In this document: piece after piece, positions 41,252 through 50,065 of the stretch
Layout of the letters: every line of letters begins with the position of its first letter
Position numbering within the stretch: position 1 is the stretch's first letter
Source: Prevotella sp.
Lineage (GTDB): Bacteria; Bacteroidota; Bacteroidia; Bacteroidales; Bacteroidaceae
Direction of reading: 5' to 3'
NCBI GenBank assembly: GCA_017430675.1
Contig: JAFRMM010000157.1
Span: forward strand, 1-52,751
Length of the DNA: 52,751 nucleotides
The notes under the pieces: generated by a model
The model's input: only the letters and a program-made list of their open reading frames with translations
The model's database searches: none
What the model was told of the DNA's origin: nothing
Position numbers and translations under genes: made by a program

Positions 41252-44122
41252 ATGAAGAAATATATAGTAACACTCGCATTGTTGTCATGGGGACTGGCTC
41301 CTGTGGTTGCAGACCCAGGTGCCTGTCCCCATGACTATTCGCAAACGGCCTATAACGCCCCTTCTGCGGCTAATCCTTTTATCCCAGGCTACTTCGCCGA
41401 CCCTACCATCAGGAAATTTGGCGATACCTATTATCTCTATGCCACCACCGACGGCACAGGCAACGGCTATGGTCCGGCACAGGTATGGGTGAGCAAGGAC
41501 TTCGTCAACTGGAAGAACATCGTCATGAACTGGCCTACCACCGAGGTGGTCTGGGCACCCGATGTGGTGCAGCAGCCTGACGGTACTTTCCGCTACTATT
41601 ATTGTGAGCCGTGCATGATCAGTATCGGTGAGAGTACGTCGCCCATCGGTCCGTGGAAGAACATCTTGGGTCAGGCCAATGCCGTCATGGTGCCTGACCG
41701 CTATGTGCATAATGTCATCACCCTTGATCCACAACTGTTCCGTGACGACGACGGCTCGGAGTATCTGTATTTCACGACGTGGGGCATCTATAAGGGCTTC
41801 GGATGCGGCGTTGCGAAACTGAAGACCCACCCCCAGCCCCTCCCTGTAATGGAGGGGAGTCATTACCCAGAGGGAGGGTCTGCCCGTTACTGGCGCGAAG
41901 ACAACCCGTTCCCGATTGCTGCCGACGAGTTCTTCTCTGAGAAGCGCCTCATTCCCAACACCGAACTGAAGGACATCTTCGAAGCACCGTTTGTCTTCAA
42001 GCATAACGGCACCTATTATTTCACCTACTCGTCAGGCTCCTGCCATGACCACACCTACCGCGTGCAGTATGCCACATCGACCGTAGGCCCCATGGGACCG
42101 TTTGAATATAAGGGCTGCATCCTGGAGACCAATGCCGACCAGACGGTACACGGCCCCGGCCATCACTCCATCCTCGAGGTAGAGGGAAAATACTATATCG
42201 TCTATCACCGCCACAACCTGCCGCGGAGCGTTCATGGCTTCAACCGTCAGGTGTGCATCGACGAGATGACGTTTGACGCCAACGGCAACATCCTGCCCGT
42301 GGTGCCGACGCATGATGCCCGCAACGTATCTGTCTTCAAACCTCAGACTTCCAGGAACCTGGTACTCGGAGCCAAGGTGACGGCATCATCATGGTATGAC
42401 GACTCGTTCCGTCCAGAATATGCCGTCGATGACAACAATGCCACGCTGTGGAAAGCCGCCAGGTGCAACTGGGACAGCAAGGAGCGACACGACGAGTGGC
42501 TACAGATAGACCTGGGCAAACCCATGCGGTTCAATGAGGTGTGGACACAGTTCGAATACGCCACCTTCTTCTACCAGTATCGCATAGAGACCTCGCTCGA
42601 TGGTCAGGCGTGGACGCTCTATGCCGACCGTACCGACAATACCATGCAGGGCTCGCCGATGATTGACAAGGGTAAGGTCAAGGCCCGCTATATCCGTATC
42701 ACCATCACCGACACCCAGAAGAACGGTCACATGCCAGCCATCTGGAACGTCAAGGTGTGGCAGGATGCGCCCGAACTGCCAGAGACCAGTATTGAGAGTA
42801 ACGATGGCTACCCTGGTATGCACCAGAAGGACGTGGAACCAGCCGCACGCCTCAGCAGTTCTGCCACGATCGATTTCAACGCGACTGCCATAGCCGCGAC
42901 CAGAGGTGCTGCCGAACCGTTCGACATCACCGCAGTGGGACCTTTCAAGGCCAACAAACCCATTCGCATGCGAGTGAAGGACGGTCGTTGGGCCATGTTC
43001 CTCAACGGCACGCAGCGTCTGGAGAGCGGACGACCGCTGGCTGAAGACTTCCGCTACAATGCACCATACACCATCTCCGTCCTTGTCTATCAGACAAAGG
43101 TGGGACCAGTCCCGACAGTCGTCTCGCTGTCAACGTCGCGTGCCGACTTGGCCACGACGGAGTTCCGTTTGGGTACTGACCCCCAGGCGGGCATCCTCAA
43201 CCACAACGGTTCGTTCGAGAGTTGTGGGGCACCTGACGCCGTCAAGGCCGCAGAGGGGCGCTGGACACTATGGACCGTCACCTTCGACGGTTGGATGGAG
43301 CGTGTCTATCAGAATGGTGAACTCATCCACGAGCAGAACAACTTCCTGATGATCCGTCCTGAAGGCCATATCACCATCGGTGCCGATGGCTCAGGTGCCA
43401 ACAACTTCATGGGCTACATCAGTCAGTTGAGCATCGTTCCACAGGCTGTGACCGCCCAGGAAGTGAAGGCATACTACGACACAATCAGTAAGACTGCACC
43501 CGTGGCCTCCCTCGGTGACGATGACTTCGAGGAGATCGACCCCGACAGCAAGTTCACAATGTCACCAACCATGAAGCCCGTCTTTGAGCAAGTTGACGAA
43601 GTGAAACTGTCTGATGGCACCGCCGCCTTCAACGACGACCCGCTGAAGAATGGTGGAACTATATATCAAGAGGTGGAGGGTGACTTCGTCGTGATGGCAC
43701 ACTTGACCGACATGGAAGGACTGGCAGAACGGAGCATCAAACCCTATAACGAGGGGGGCATCCTCATCGCTTCTCTCACCTCTCACCCCTCAGTTCTCAC
43801 CTCTGAATATTATCAGTTGGGCGTCTTCCCGCTCTATAACTGCGGTAACATGCTGACCATCCTCAACAGTCAAGACCGTCAGCAGTTCCCCAACTACAGA
43901 GGCGACGACTTTGACCCCATCCTTCAGTTCGAGCGCCGCGGCAACCTGCTCTTCGCCCGTACCAGCAAGGATGGCGAGACATGGACTAACATGCCCGGCT
44001 CACCCATCGAAGTGAGTGCGCCCAAACTGAGTGTCGGGGCCTATCAGACCACCTACAGCGACAACACATCGTGGGTGAAACTACGCGACTTCATCATCTA
44101 CCAAGGAAAGGAAAATAAGTAA
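41252..44122 (+). CDS. GH43 enzyme with CBM32-like, LamG-like and DUF1349-like modules, 956 aa
   Basis: After a signal peptide, a five-bladed propeller (about 35-370) carries the GH43 triad: Asp50 in YFADPTIR, Asp159 in LDPQLFRDDDG and Glu244 in IFEAPFVFK. A discoidin/CBM32-like module (about 375-515; SSWYDDSFRPEYAVDDNNAT), a concanavalin-like LamG module (about 540-740) and a C-terminal DUF1349-like module (about 770-950) follow. GH43 enzymes release alpha-L-arabinofuranose, beta-xylose or beta-galactose; subfamily not determined. Two in-frame repeat-derived insertions are present: residues about 192-225 (REP-like) and about 841-851 (7-bp repeat). Downstream of GH97 by 5 bp. Confidence 0.88.
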   Translation: MKKYIVTLALLSWGLAPVVADPGACPHDYSQTAYNAPSAANPFIPGYFADPTIRKFGDTYYLYATTDGTGNGYGPAQVWVSKDFVNWKNIVMNWPTTEVVWAPDVVQQPDGTFRYYYCEPCMISIGESTSPIGPWKNILGQANAVMVPDRYVHNVITLDPQLFRDDDGSEYLYFTTWGIYKGFGCGVAKLKTHPQPLPVMEGSHYPEGGSARYWREDNPFPIAADEFFSEKRLIPNTELKDIFEAPFVFKHNGTYYFTYSSGSCHDHTYRVQYATSTVGPMGPFEYKGCILETNADQTVHGPGHHSILEVEGKYYIVYHRHNLPRSVHGFNRQVCIDEMTFDANGNILPVVPTHDARNVSVFKPQTSRNLVLGAKVTASSWYDDSFRPEYAVDDNNATLWKAARCNWDSKERHDEWLQIDLGKPMRFNEVWTQFEYATFFYQYRIETSLDGQAWTLYADRTDNTMQGSPMIDKGKVKARYIRITITDTQKNGHMPAIWNVKVWQDAPELPETSIESNDGYPGMHQKDVEPAARLSSSATIDFNATAIAATRGAAEPFDITAVGPFKANKPIRMRVKDGRWAMFLNGTQRLESGRPLAEDFRYNAPYTISVLVYQTKVGPVPTVVSLSTSRADLATTEFRLGTDPQAGILNHNGSFESCGAPDAVKAAEGRWTLWTVTFDGWMERVYQNGELIHEQNNFLMIRPEGHITIGADGSGANNFMGYISQLSIVPQAVTAQEVKAYYDTISKTAPVASLGDDDFEEIDPDSKFTMSPTMKPVFEQVDEVKLSDGTAAFNDDPLKNGGTIYQEVEGDFVVMAHLTDMEGLAERSIKPYNEGGILIASLTSHPSVLTSEYYQLGVFPLYNCGNMLTILNSQDRQQFPNYRGDDFDPILQFERRGNLLFARTSKDGETWTNMPGSPIEVSAPKLSVGAYQTTYSDNTSWVKLRDFIIYQGKENK
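41826..41880 (+). repeat. REP-like palindrome translated inside GH43
   Basis: A C-rich block containing CCCCTCC (41837-41843) faces GGAGGGG (41851-41857), followed by GAGGGAGGGTC. It encodes the proline-rich THPQPLPVMEG segment in the middle of the catalytic propeller, between blades where related enzymes continue directly from the VAKL region to FSEKRLIPN. Confidence 0.75.
43774..43801 (+). repeat. 7-bp tandem repeat translated inside GH43
   Basis: TCTCACC-TCTCACC-CCTCAGT-TCTCACC, exactly 7 bp per unit, encodes LTSHPSVLTS within the C-terminal module, giving a peptide much like the one in the GH127/GH146 protein. Confidence 0.78.
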
Positions 44123-44143
44123 ACACACCTAAATAACAGCAAT

Positions 44144-46555
44144 ATGAAAAAGATCATTTTATCATTTATCGTTTGTGCTTTACCCTTTGGTCACGCAGTG
44201 GCACAGAAGGGTTATCCTATCAGTCCCGTGCCGTTTACCAGCGTGAAAGTCACCCCGGGCACGTTCTGGGGCCAGCGGCTGGAGGCCAGTCGTCAGGTCA
44301 CCATCCCCCTGGCCTTCTCGAAGTGTGAGGAGACGGGCCGCTACACTAACTTCTCGAACGCCGCCGAGCACCTGAAGGATCCCTCGAAGGTGTTCAAGGT
44401 GGGAGGGCTGGCCTTCGACGATACTGATCCCTACAAGACGCTGGAGGGTGCTGCCTATATCCTGCAGACCTATCCCGACAAGAAACTGGAGGCTTATTGC
44501 GATTCTGTCATCGACGTGATTGGTTCTGCCCAGGAGCCTGACGGCTATCTCTATACCGCCCGTACGCAGAACCCGCAGCATCCCCATGAGTGGGCTGGCG
44601 ACAAGCGCTGGTCGATGGATGAGGATCTCTCCCACGAACTCTATAACCTCGGTCACATGGTAGAGGGTGCTGTGGCATACTATCAGGCTACTGGCAAGCG
44701 TAAGTTTCTCGATATTGCCTGCCGCTATGCCGACTGCGCCATCCGTGAGGTAGGTCCCAATCCCGGGCAGATGTGTGTCGTTCCCGGTCATCAGATTGCC
44801 GAGATGGCGATGGCTCGTCTCTACCTGGTGACAGGTGAGAAGAAGTACATCGACTTCGCCAAGTATCTCCTCGACTATCGTGGCAAGACGACTATCAAAC
44901 ACGAGTATTCTCAGGCTCATAAGCCCGTTGTCGAACAGGATGAGGCCGTGGGGCATGCTGTCCGTGCCGCTTATATGTACGCCGGCATGGCCGATGTGGC
45001 TGCCCTGACGGGTGATCAGGACTATATCCATGCCATCGATGCCATCTGGGACAATATCGTGACGAAGAAATACTATATCACCGGCGGTATCGGTGCTACC
45101 TCGAATGGCGAGGCATTCGGAGCCAATTATGAGTTGCCCAACATGAGCGCCTACTGTGAGACCTGTGCCGCCATCGGCAATGTCTATGTGAACTACCGTC
45201 TGTTCCTGCTCCACGGTGAGTCGAAATACTACGATGTGTTGGAGCGTACGCTTTATAACGGTCTGATCAGCGGTGTCTCACTCGAAGGCAATGGCTTCTT
45301 CTACCCGAATCCCCTGGAGTCGATGGGCCAGCACCAGCGTCAGGCCTGGTTCGGCTGTGCCTGCTGCCCGAGTAACATCTGTCGTTTCATCCCCTCACTC
45401 CCCGGCTATATCTATGCCGTGAAGGACAAGAACGTCTATGTGAACCTCTTCCTTTCCAATAAGAGCAATCTGACCGTAGGTGGCAAGAAAGTGGCCTTGA
45501 GTCAGACGACGGAATATCCCTGGAACGGTGACATCACCGTGACCATCGACCAGAACGCTGCCGGACAGTTTGCCCTGAAGATCCGCATTCCCGGCTGGGT
45601 CAAGAATCAGGTGGTGCCCTCCAACCTCTATCAATACACCGACGGCAAACGACTCGGCTACACCATTACCGTCAATGGTTCTGTGGTCGGCAGTGTTACT
45701 GCCGACGGCTACTGCACCATCGACCGCAAGTGGAAGAAGGGCGACAGGGTGCAGATCCATTTCGACATGGAGCCCCGTACCGTCCGTGCGAATAATAAGG
45801 TGGAGGCCGACCGTGGCATGATCTCCGTGGAGCGCGGACCGCTCGTGTATTGTGCCGAGCATCCCGACAACTCATTTGATATCATGGGTGTCCTGGTGAA
45901 TCAGGAGCCTACCTTCACGCTGGGCAAGGGCGAGATTGCAGGAACGCCGATTCTGACGCTCATCACCGATGCCCAGACGCTCGACTTCAACAAGGCTGGC
46001 AAACTGACGACGACGGATCAGACGCTGACGCTCATTCCCTATTATGCCTGGTGCCACCGTGGCAGTGGTAAGATGCGTGTCTGGCTGCCGCAGGACCTGA
46101 AGGCCACCAATCCCTCGCAACCCGCCACGCTGGCCTCGGAGAGTAAGGTGAGCAGTTCGTCGGAAAGCATGCCCGCCCTCTCTGCCATCAACGACCGTCT
46201 GGTGCCGAAGGACGAGAACGACCGTAGCGTGCCCTATACCCACTGGTGGCCGAAGAAGGACTGTACCGAGTGGCTGGGCTATGAGTTCCCGCAGGAGAGC
46301 ACCGTACAGAGTGCCACCGTCTATTGGTACGATGACGGCCCCTGGGGTGGATGCCGCGTGCCGCAGTCATGGCGGATCCTCTATCAGGATGCCCAGGGCC
46401 AGTGGCTGCCCGTCAGTGGTGCCGACAGTTACCCGACGGACAAGGGTACTGCCTGTACCGTGAACTTCGACCCCGTGAGGACCAAGGCTCTGCGCCTGGA
46501 GGTGACGTTGCCAGTGGATAATGCCGCAGGTCTTTTCGAGTGGTCGGTACGTTAA
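44144..46555 (+). CDS. GH127 beta-L-arabinofuranosidase, 803 aa
   Basis: A signal peptide (to AVAQK) precedes a classical GH127 domain. Residues line up with the Bifidobacterium HypBA1 enzyme almost number for number: acid/base Glu in GATSNGEAFG (about 323), zinc-binding Glu339 and Cys341 in YCETCAAIGN, and Cys407-Cys408 in FGCACCPSNICRF, one being the nucleophile. A C-terminal beta module (about 670-803; WYDDGPWGGCRVPQSWRILY) resembles a discoidin/CBM-like domain. HypBA1 acts on Ara-beta1,2-Ara from hydroxyproline-linked arabinans of extensin, which makes a similar substrate plausible. Last gene of the enzyme operon, followed by a strong terminator. Confidence 0.93.
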   Translation: MKKIILSFIVCALPFGHAVAQKGYPISPVPFTSVKVTPGTFWGQRLEASRQVTIPLAFSKCEETGRYTNFSNAAEHLKDPSKVFKVGGLAFDDTDPYKTLEGAAYILQTYPDKKLEAYCDSVIDVIGSAQEPDGYLYTARTQNPQHPHEWAGDKRWSMDEDLSHELYNLGHMVEGAVAYYQATGKRKFLDIACRYADCAIREVGPNPGQMCVVPGHQIAEMAMARLYLVTGEKKYIDFAKYLLDYRGKTTIKHEYSQAHKPVVEQDEAVGHAVRAAYMYAGMADVAALTGDQDYIHAIDAIWDNIVTKKYYITGGIGATSNGEAFGANYELPNMSAYCETCAAIGNVYVNYRLFLLHGESKYYDVLERTLYNGLISGVSLEGNGFFYPNPLESMGQHQRQAWFGCACCPSNICRFIPSLPGYIYAVKDKNVYVNLFLSNKSNLTVGGKKVALSQTTEYPWNGDITVTIDQNAAGQFALKIRIPGWVKNQVVPSNLYQYTDGKRLGYTITVNGSVVGSVTADGYCTIDRKWKKGDRVQIHFDMEPRTVRANNKVEADRGMISVERGPLVYCAEHPDNSFDIMGVLVNQEPTFTLGKGEIAGTPILTLITDAQTLDFNKAGKLTTTDQTLTLIPYYAWCHRGSGKMRVWLPQDLKATNPSQPATLASESKVSSSSESMPALSAINDRLVPKDENDRSVPYTHWWPKKDCTEWLGYEFPQESTVQSATVYWYDDGPWGGCRVPQSWRILYQDAQGQWLPVSGADSYPTDKGTACTVNFDPVRTKALRLEVTLPVDNAAGLFEWSVR

Positions 46556-46592
46556 AGACGGACGGTTATCCCAGGATTTCCTGGTTTGAAAT

Positions 46593-46637
46593 GCCCCCGG
46601 AAGTTATACAGAAAACTTCCTGGGGCTTTTGTTTTTT
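46593..46637 (+). terminator. Terminator of the GH operon
   Basis: GCCCCCGGAAGTT and AACTTCCTGGGGC form a stem (46593-46626) followed by a long T-rich run, a textbook intrinsic terminator. Confidence 0.88.
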
Positions 46638-46649
46638 TAATGTTTAGAT

Positions 46650-46719
46650 GTAACAAATGCCCAATTCCGTGTAACATTTTAATAGATTGTTACATTTTAC
46701 AAAAACCGTGTTACATTTT
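46650..46719 (+). promoter_or_regulatory. Predicted operator of second SusC operon
   Basis: GTAACA occurs at 46650 and 46671 (21 bp apart), and the reverse word, TGTTACATTTT, at 46688-46698 and 46709-46719 (also 21 bp apart). The proximal copy ends 26 bp before the -7 box. The geometry equals that of the GACGAT operators, but the word differs. Confidence 0.68.
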
Positions 46720-46745
46720 GGAAAGTCGTTTAGTTAAAATTATAA

Positions 46746-46753
46746 TATCTTTG
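46746..46753 (+). promoter_or_regulatory. -7 box TATCTTTG of second SusC operon
   Basis: TATCTTTG gives a message with a leader of about 90-95 nt before the ATG at 46853. The leader is AT-rich and has no obvious structure. Confidence 0.7.
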
Positions 46754-46852
46754 CACGCGGATTGTATGTGTGCCTGAGAAGGGTGCCAAAATGCATCGGA
46801 AACAATTATACATTATTATAAATTTACAATTACCTAACTAATTAATTAAATT

Positions 46853-49800
46853 ATGTGGAATTTTAAATCACTACAAAAGCCGTTAGTGTTTCTGTTCCTG
46901 CTCTGTTTGTTCCCACTGGGAGCGATGGCTCAGAGCGTTATCAAGGGAACAGTAAGCGATGAAGCAGGTGAACCGATCATCGGTGCCAGTGTGAAAGTAC
47001 AGGGCACGAAGACCGGTGCAGTCACCGACTTCAATGGTAACTTTAGTGTTGAAGCCAATGCCAATTCAACGCTGGTTATTTCTTACATCGGTTACACCAC
47101 AGCAACTGTGAAGGTAAACGGTCGTAACAACATCGAGGTTTCTCTGAAGGAAGACTCCCAGACCCTGAGCGACGTGGTCGTGATCGGTTATGGTGTCCAG
47201 AAGAAGAGTGACTTGACGGGTGCCGTTGCTTCTCTGAAAGGTGAGGACATCAAGAACCTGAGCACAACGGATGCTGCTGCAGCCATGCAGGGTAAGGTGT
47301 CTGGTGTGCAGATCATCAATACCTCTGGTGATCCTGCAGCAGGAGCCAGCATCCGTGTTCGTGGTTATTCTTCGAACTCCGGTAACCTCGGCCCGCTGAT
47401 CATCGTTGATGGTCTGAAGGTTGACGGTATCCAGTATCTGGATCCTTCCCTGATTGAGTCTATGGAGGTGCTGAAGGACGGTGCCTCTGCAGCCATCTAC
47501 GGTGCCCAGGCTGGTAACGGTGTCGTGCTCATCACCACCAAGAACGGCAAGAAGGGTACTGCCCATGTAACCTATAGTTTCAAGGCTGCCAGCCAGAGCC
47601 TCGGCAAGAAGGCTGAACTCTTCAATGCTCAGGATTGGATTAACTACCATAAGTATCTGGGCGACTTGACGGACGCAGAACTGGAGCAGAAGGCTTACAC
47701 GACCGGTTTCGTTGATACCAACTGGTATGACGAGGTGTTTGAAAGCAGTTGGAACCTCCAGCATAACCTCACTGTTGAGGGTGGTAACGACAAGGGTCAT
47801 TTCCTCGTTGGCCTCGGTATCGTCGATAACGATGGTATTGTTAAGGGTAGCAAGGATACCTACAAGCGTTTCACTGGTCAGGTGAATGCCGACTATAAGT
47901 TCTTCGACTGGCTGAGCGTACAGAGCAACACTTCTATCGAGAAATATAAGATGAAGAGACTTGGTAGCGGTTATGGCTCATTCCTCAATGCAGTGGTATC
48001 TATCGACCCGCTGACTCCGGCCTATATCTATGATGAGGCAGACTTCGGCGATGGTGTCGCAGAGCAGTGGGCCAATGGTGCAAATCCCGGTCATGTACCC
48101 CTGCCTGATGGTTACAGCGAGACGAATCCTATGTGGTACGGTACTTCTAAATATAATGTTGAGGCAACAGGTAACCCCCTGGCACGTCGCGACCTGACTG
48201 ATTCTTACAGCGAGGGCGTCAATGTCCGTGGATCTCTGGCTGCCAACCTCATGCCGTTTGACTTCCTGACCATCACCTCTCGTCTGGGCTATCGTATCGC
48301 TCAGGGTAATGGCCACAGTTATGGCGAGCCCTTCTATCTGTCTTCAATGGCAAAGAGCGACAACTATTCTATCAGTGCTAACACCAATGCCAGCCTCTAC
48401 TATCAGTGGGAGAACTTCGCCAACTTCAACAAGACGTTTGGCAAGCACAATGTTGGCGCCATGATCGGTATGTCATTCACCAAGAACCACTGGGACAACA
48501 CCAGCGTGTCATCTTCAGATACCAATATGATCCTTCGTGGTGACCATGCTCCCAACTTCCGTTATATCGACTGTCTGAATGACAATGGTAAGTCACATCT
48601 GACCGTCGGCAATACGCCTGGTGATGCTACAGAGTTGGCTTACTTCGGCCGTCTGTCCTATTCATACGATGACCGCTACTTCCTGCAGGCTAACTTCCGT
48701 GCAGATGCTTTCGACTCTTCAAAACTGTCTAATGATAACCGTTGGGGCTACTTCCCCTCAGTTTCTCTGGGTTGGACTATCAGCAATGAGAAGTTCTTCA
48801 AGGATAATGTTAGCACAAGTGCTGTCTCTTTCCTGAAACTCCGTGGATCTTGGGGTCGTAACGGTAACGTGAACGTCTTGAGCGGCTATAAGTATAATGC
48901 TACCATCGGTCTTGGTGGTTACTACTACTTTACAGATCAGGCATCAGCCAACGACTATGCATCTGAAGGTGGTAAGCCTAATGGTATTTCAAACCCGAAC
49001 CTGACATGGGAGACTTCTGAACAGTTCGACGTCGGTCTTGATGCCCGCTTCCTGGACAACCGTCTGTCATTGACCATTGACTGGTACCGTAAGATGACCA
49101 AGGACCTTCTGATTGATATCCATCCTTATCCTGAACTCGGTGTGTCAAGTCAGACCGTGAACTCTGGTGAGATCCTCAATACTGGTTTCGATATCGAGGC
49201 TGGCTGGCGTGACCACGTTGGTGACTTCAAGTACAGTATCAATGCCAACTTCTCACCCTTGAAGAATGAGGTTAAGAATGTGAACTCAATGCTGCCGCGT
49301 TACACTCAGGGTGGTGTCAGCGGTTTCAACAACAAGTTGAAGTCAACCTTTGAGGCTGGTCATACCATCTGGTTCTTCCGTGGTTTCGAATATGCAGGTG
49401 TTTACAATCCAGATCTTTATGCTGGCGACTCCTACGACAGTACGCATGAAGGTCAGGCTCTGTATTATGATGCAGATGGTAACCTGACATTGGCTCCTGA
49501 TGAGACAAACGACATGAAGGACCTCGGTTGTGGTATTCCTAAGTTCACCTATGGTGTCACTCTGAATCTTGAGTACAAGGGCTTCGACCTCACCGTATTC
49601 GGTACTGGTGCTTACGGCAACAAGATTTACACTGTCATCACATCTGCCGACCGTCCCCGTGGTAATGGTCTGGATATATGGTGGAAGGATTCTTGGAGAG
49701 CAGATGATGGTGGCAACTACACCATCCAGGGTAAGTATCCTGACATGAGGGCTGTGGCTTCTGACTGGACGTTCTACAGTTCTTCTGCTAACGTCTTCGG

Positions 49801-50044
49801 TGGTTCTTACTTCAAGTTCAAGCAGATCCAGTTGGGTTATACTATTCCTTCAAAGATTACGAAGAAATTCCTCGTCAGCAACCTGCGTCTCTCCGTTTCA
49901 CTCGACGACTATTTCACCATCACCAGTTATCCTGGTGCTGATCCTGAGACTGCTTCTGTCGATAGCGGTGCCTCTCGTGGTTGGGATAACGGTAGCTACC
50001 CGACATCTAAGAAGATCGTCTTTGGTCTTAACGTTACATTCTAA
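46853..50044 (+). CDS. SusC/RagA TonB-dependent outer-membrane transporter, second pair, 1063 aa
   Basis: The signal peptide (MWNFKSLQKPLVFLFLLCLF...AMAQ) is followed by a carboxypeptidase-like domain (GTVSDEAGEPIIGASVKVQG), a TonB box and plug (DVVVIGYGVQKKSDLTGAVA, SMEVLKDGASAAIYGAQAGN) and a 22-strand barrel ending in FGLNVTF. It is larger than the first SusC and clearly not a recent copy of it. It pairs with the SusD encoded 21 bp downstream. Its codon choice is less GC-rich at third positions than the neighbouring GH genes. Control is probably by a different regulator, because its operator word differs. Confidence 0.96.
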   Translation: MWNFKSLQKPLVFLFLLCLFPLGAMAQSVIKGTVSDEAGEPIIGASVKVQGTKTGAVTDFNGNFSVEANANSTLVISYIGYTTATVKVNGRNNIEVSLKEDSQTLSDVVVIGYGVQKKSDLTGAVASLKGEDIKNLSTTDAAAAMQGKVSGVQIINTSGDPAAGASIRVRGYSSNSGNLGPLIIVDGLKVDGIQYLDPSLIESMEVLKDGASAAIYGAQAGNGVVLITTKNGKKGTAHVTYSFKAASQSLGKKAELFNAQDWINYHKYLGDLTDAELEQKAYTTGFVDTNWYDEVFESSWNLQHNLTVEGGNDKGHFLVGLGIVDNDGIVKGSKDTYKRFTGQVNADYKFFDWLSVQSNTSIEKYKMKRLGSGYGSFLNAVVSIDPLTPAYIYDEADFGDGVAEQWANGANPGHVPLPDGYSETNPMWYGTSKYNVEATGNPLARRDLTDSYSEGVNVRGSLAANLMPFDFLTITSRLGYRIAQGNGHSYGEPFYLSSMAKSDNYSISANTNASLYYQWENFANFNKTFGKHNVGAMIGMSFTKNHWDNTSVSSSDTNMILRGDHAPNFRYIDCLNDNGKSHLTVGNTPGDATELAYFGRLSYSYDDRYFLQANFRADAFDSSKLSNDNRWGYFPSVSLGWTISNEKFFKDNVSTSAVSFLKLRGSWGRNGNVNVLSGYKYNATIGLGGYYYFTDQASANDYASEGGKPNGISNPNLTWETSEQFDVGLDARFLDNRLSLTIDWYRKMTKDLLIDIHPYPELGVSSQTVNSGEILNTGFDIEAGWRDHVGDFKYSINANFSPLKNEVKNVNSMLPRYTQGGVSGFNNKLKSTFEAGHTIWFFRGFEYAGVYNPDLYAGDSYDSTHEGQALYYDADGNLTLAPDETNDMKDLGCGIPKFTYGVTLNLEYKGFDLTVFGTGAYGNKIYTVITSADRPRGNGLDIWWKDSWRADDGGNYTIQGKYPDMRAVASDWTFYSSSANVFGGSYFKFKQIQLGYTIPSKITKKFLVSNLRLSVSLDDYFTITSYPGADPETASVDSGASRGWDNGSYPTSKKIVFGLNVTF

Positions 50045-50065
50045 TATAGGTAAAAAAGAAACGAT

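Noticed and set aside
44180..45214. A 344-codon antisense frame in the second GH127 gene
   Set aside because: It mirrors a well-supported enzyme gene and has no signal, motif or promoter of its own.
46640..46850. Invertible promoter before the second SusC gene, because of the mirrored GTAACA/TGTTAC words
   Set aside because: The mirrored words are only 6 bp, the -7 box lies outside them and no invertase gene is nearby; a paired operator explains them better.
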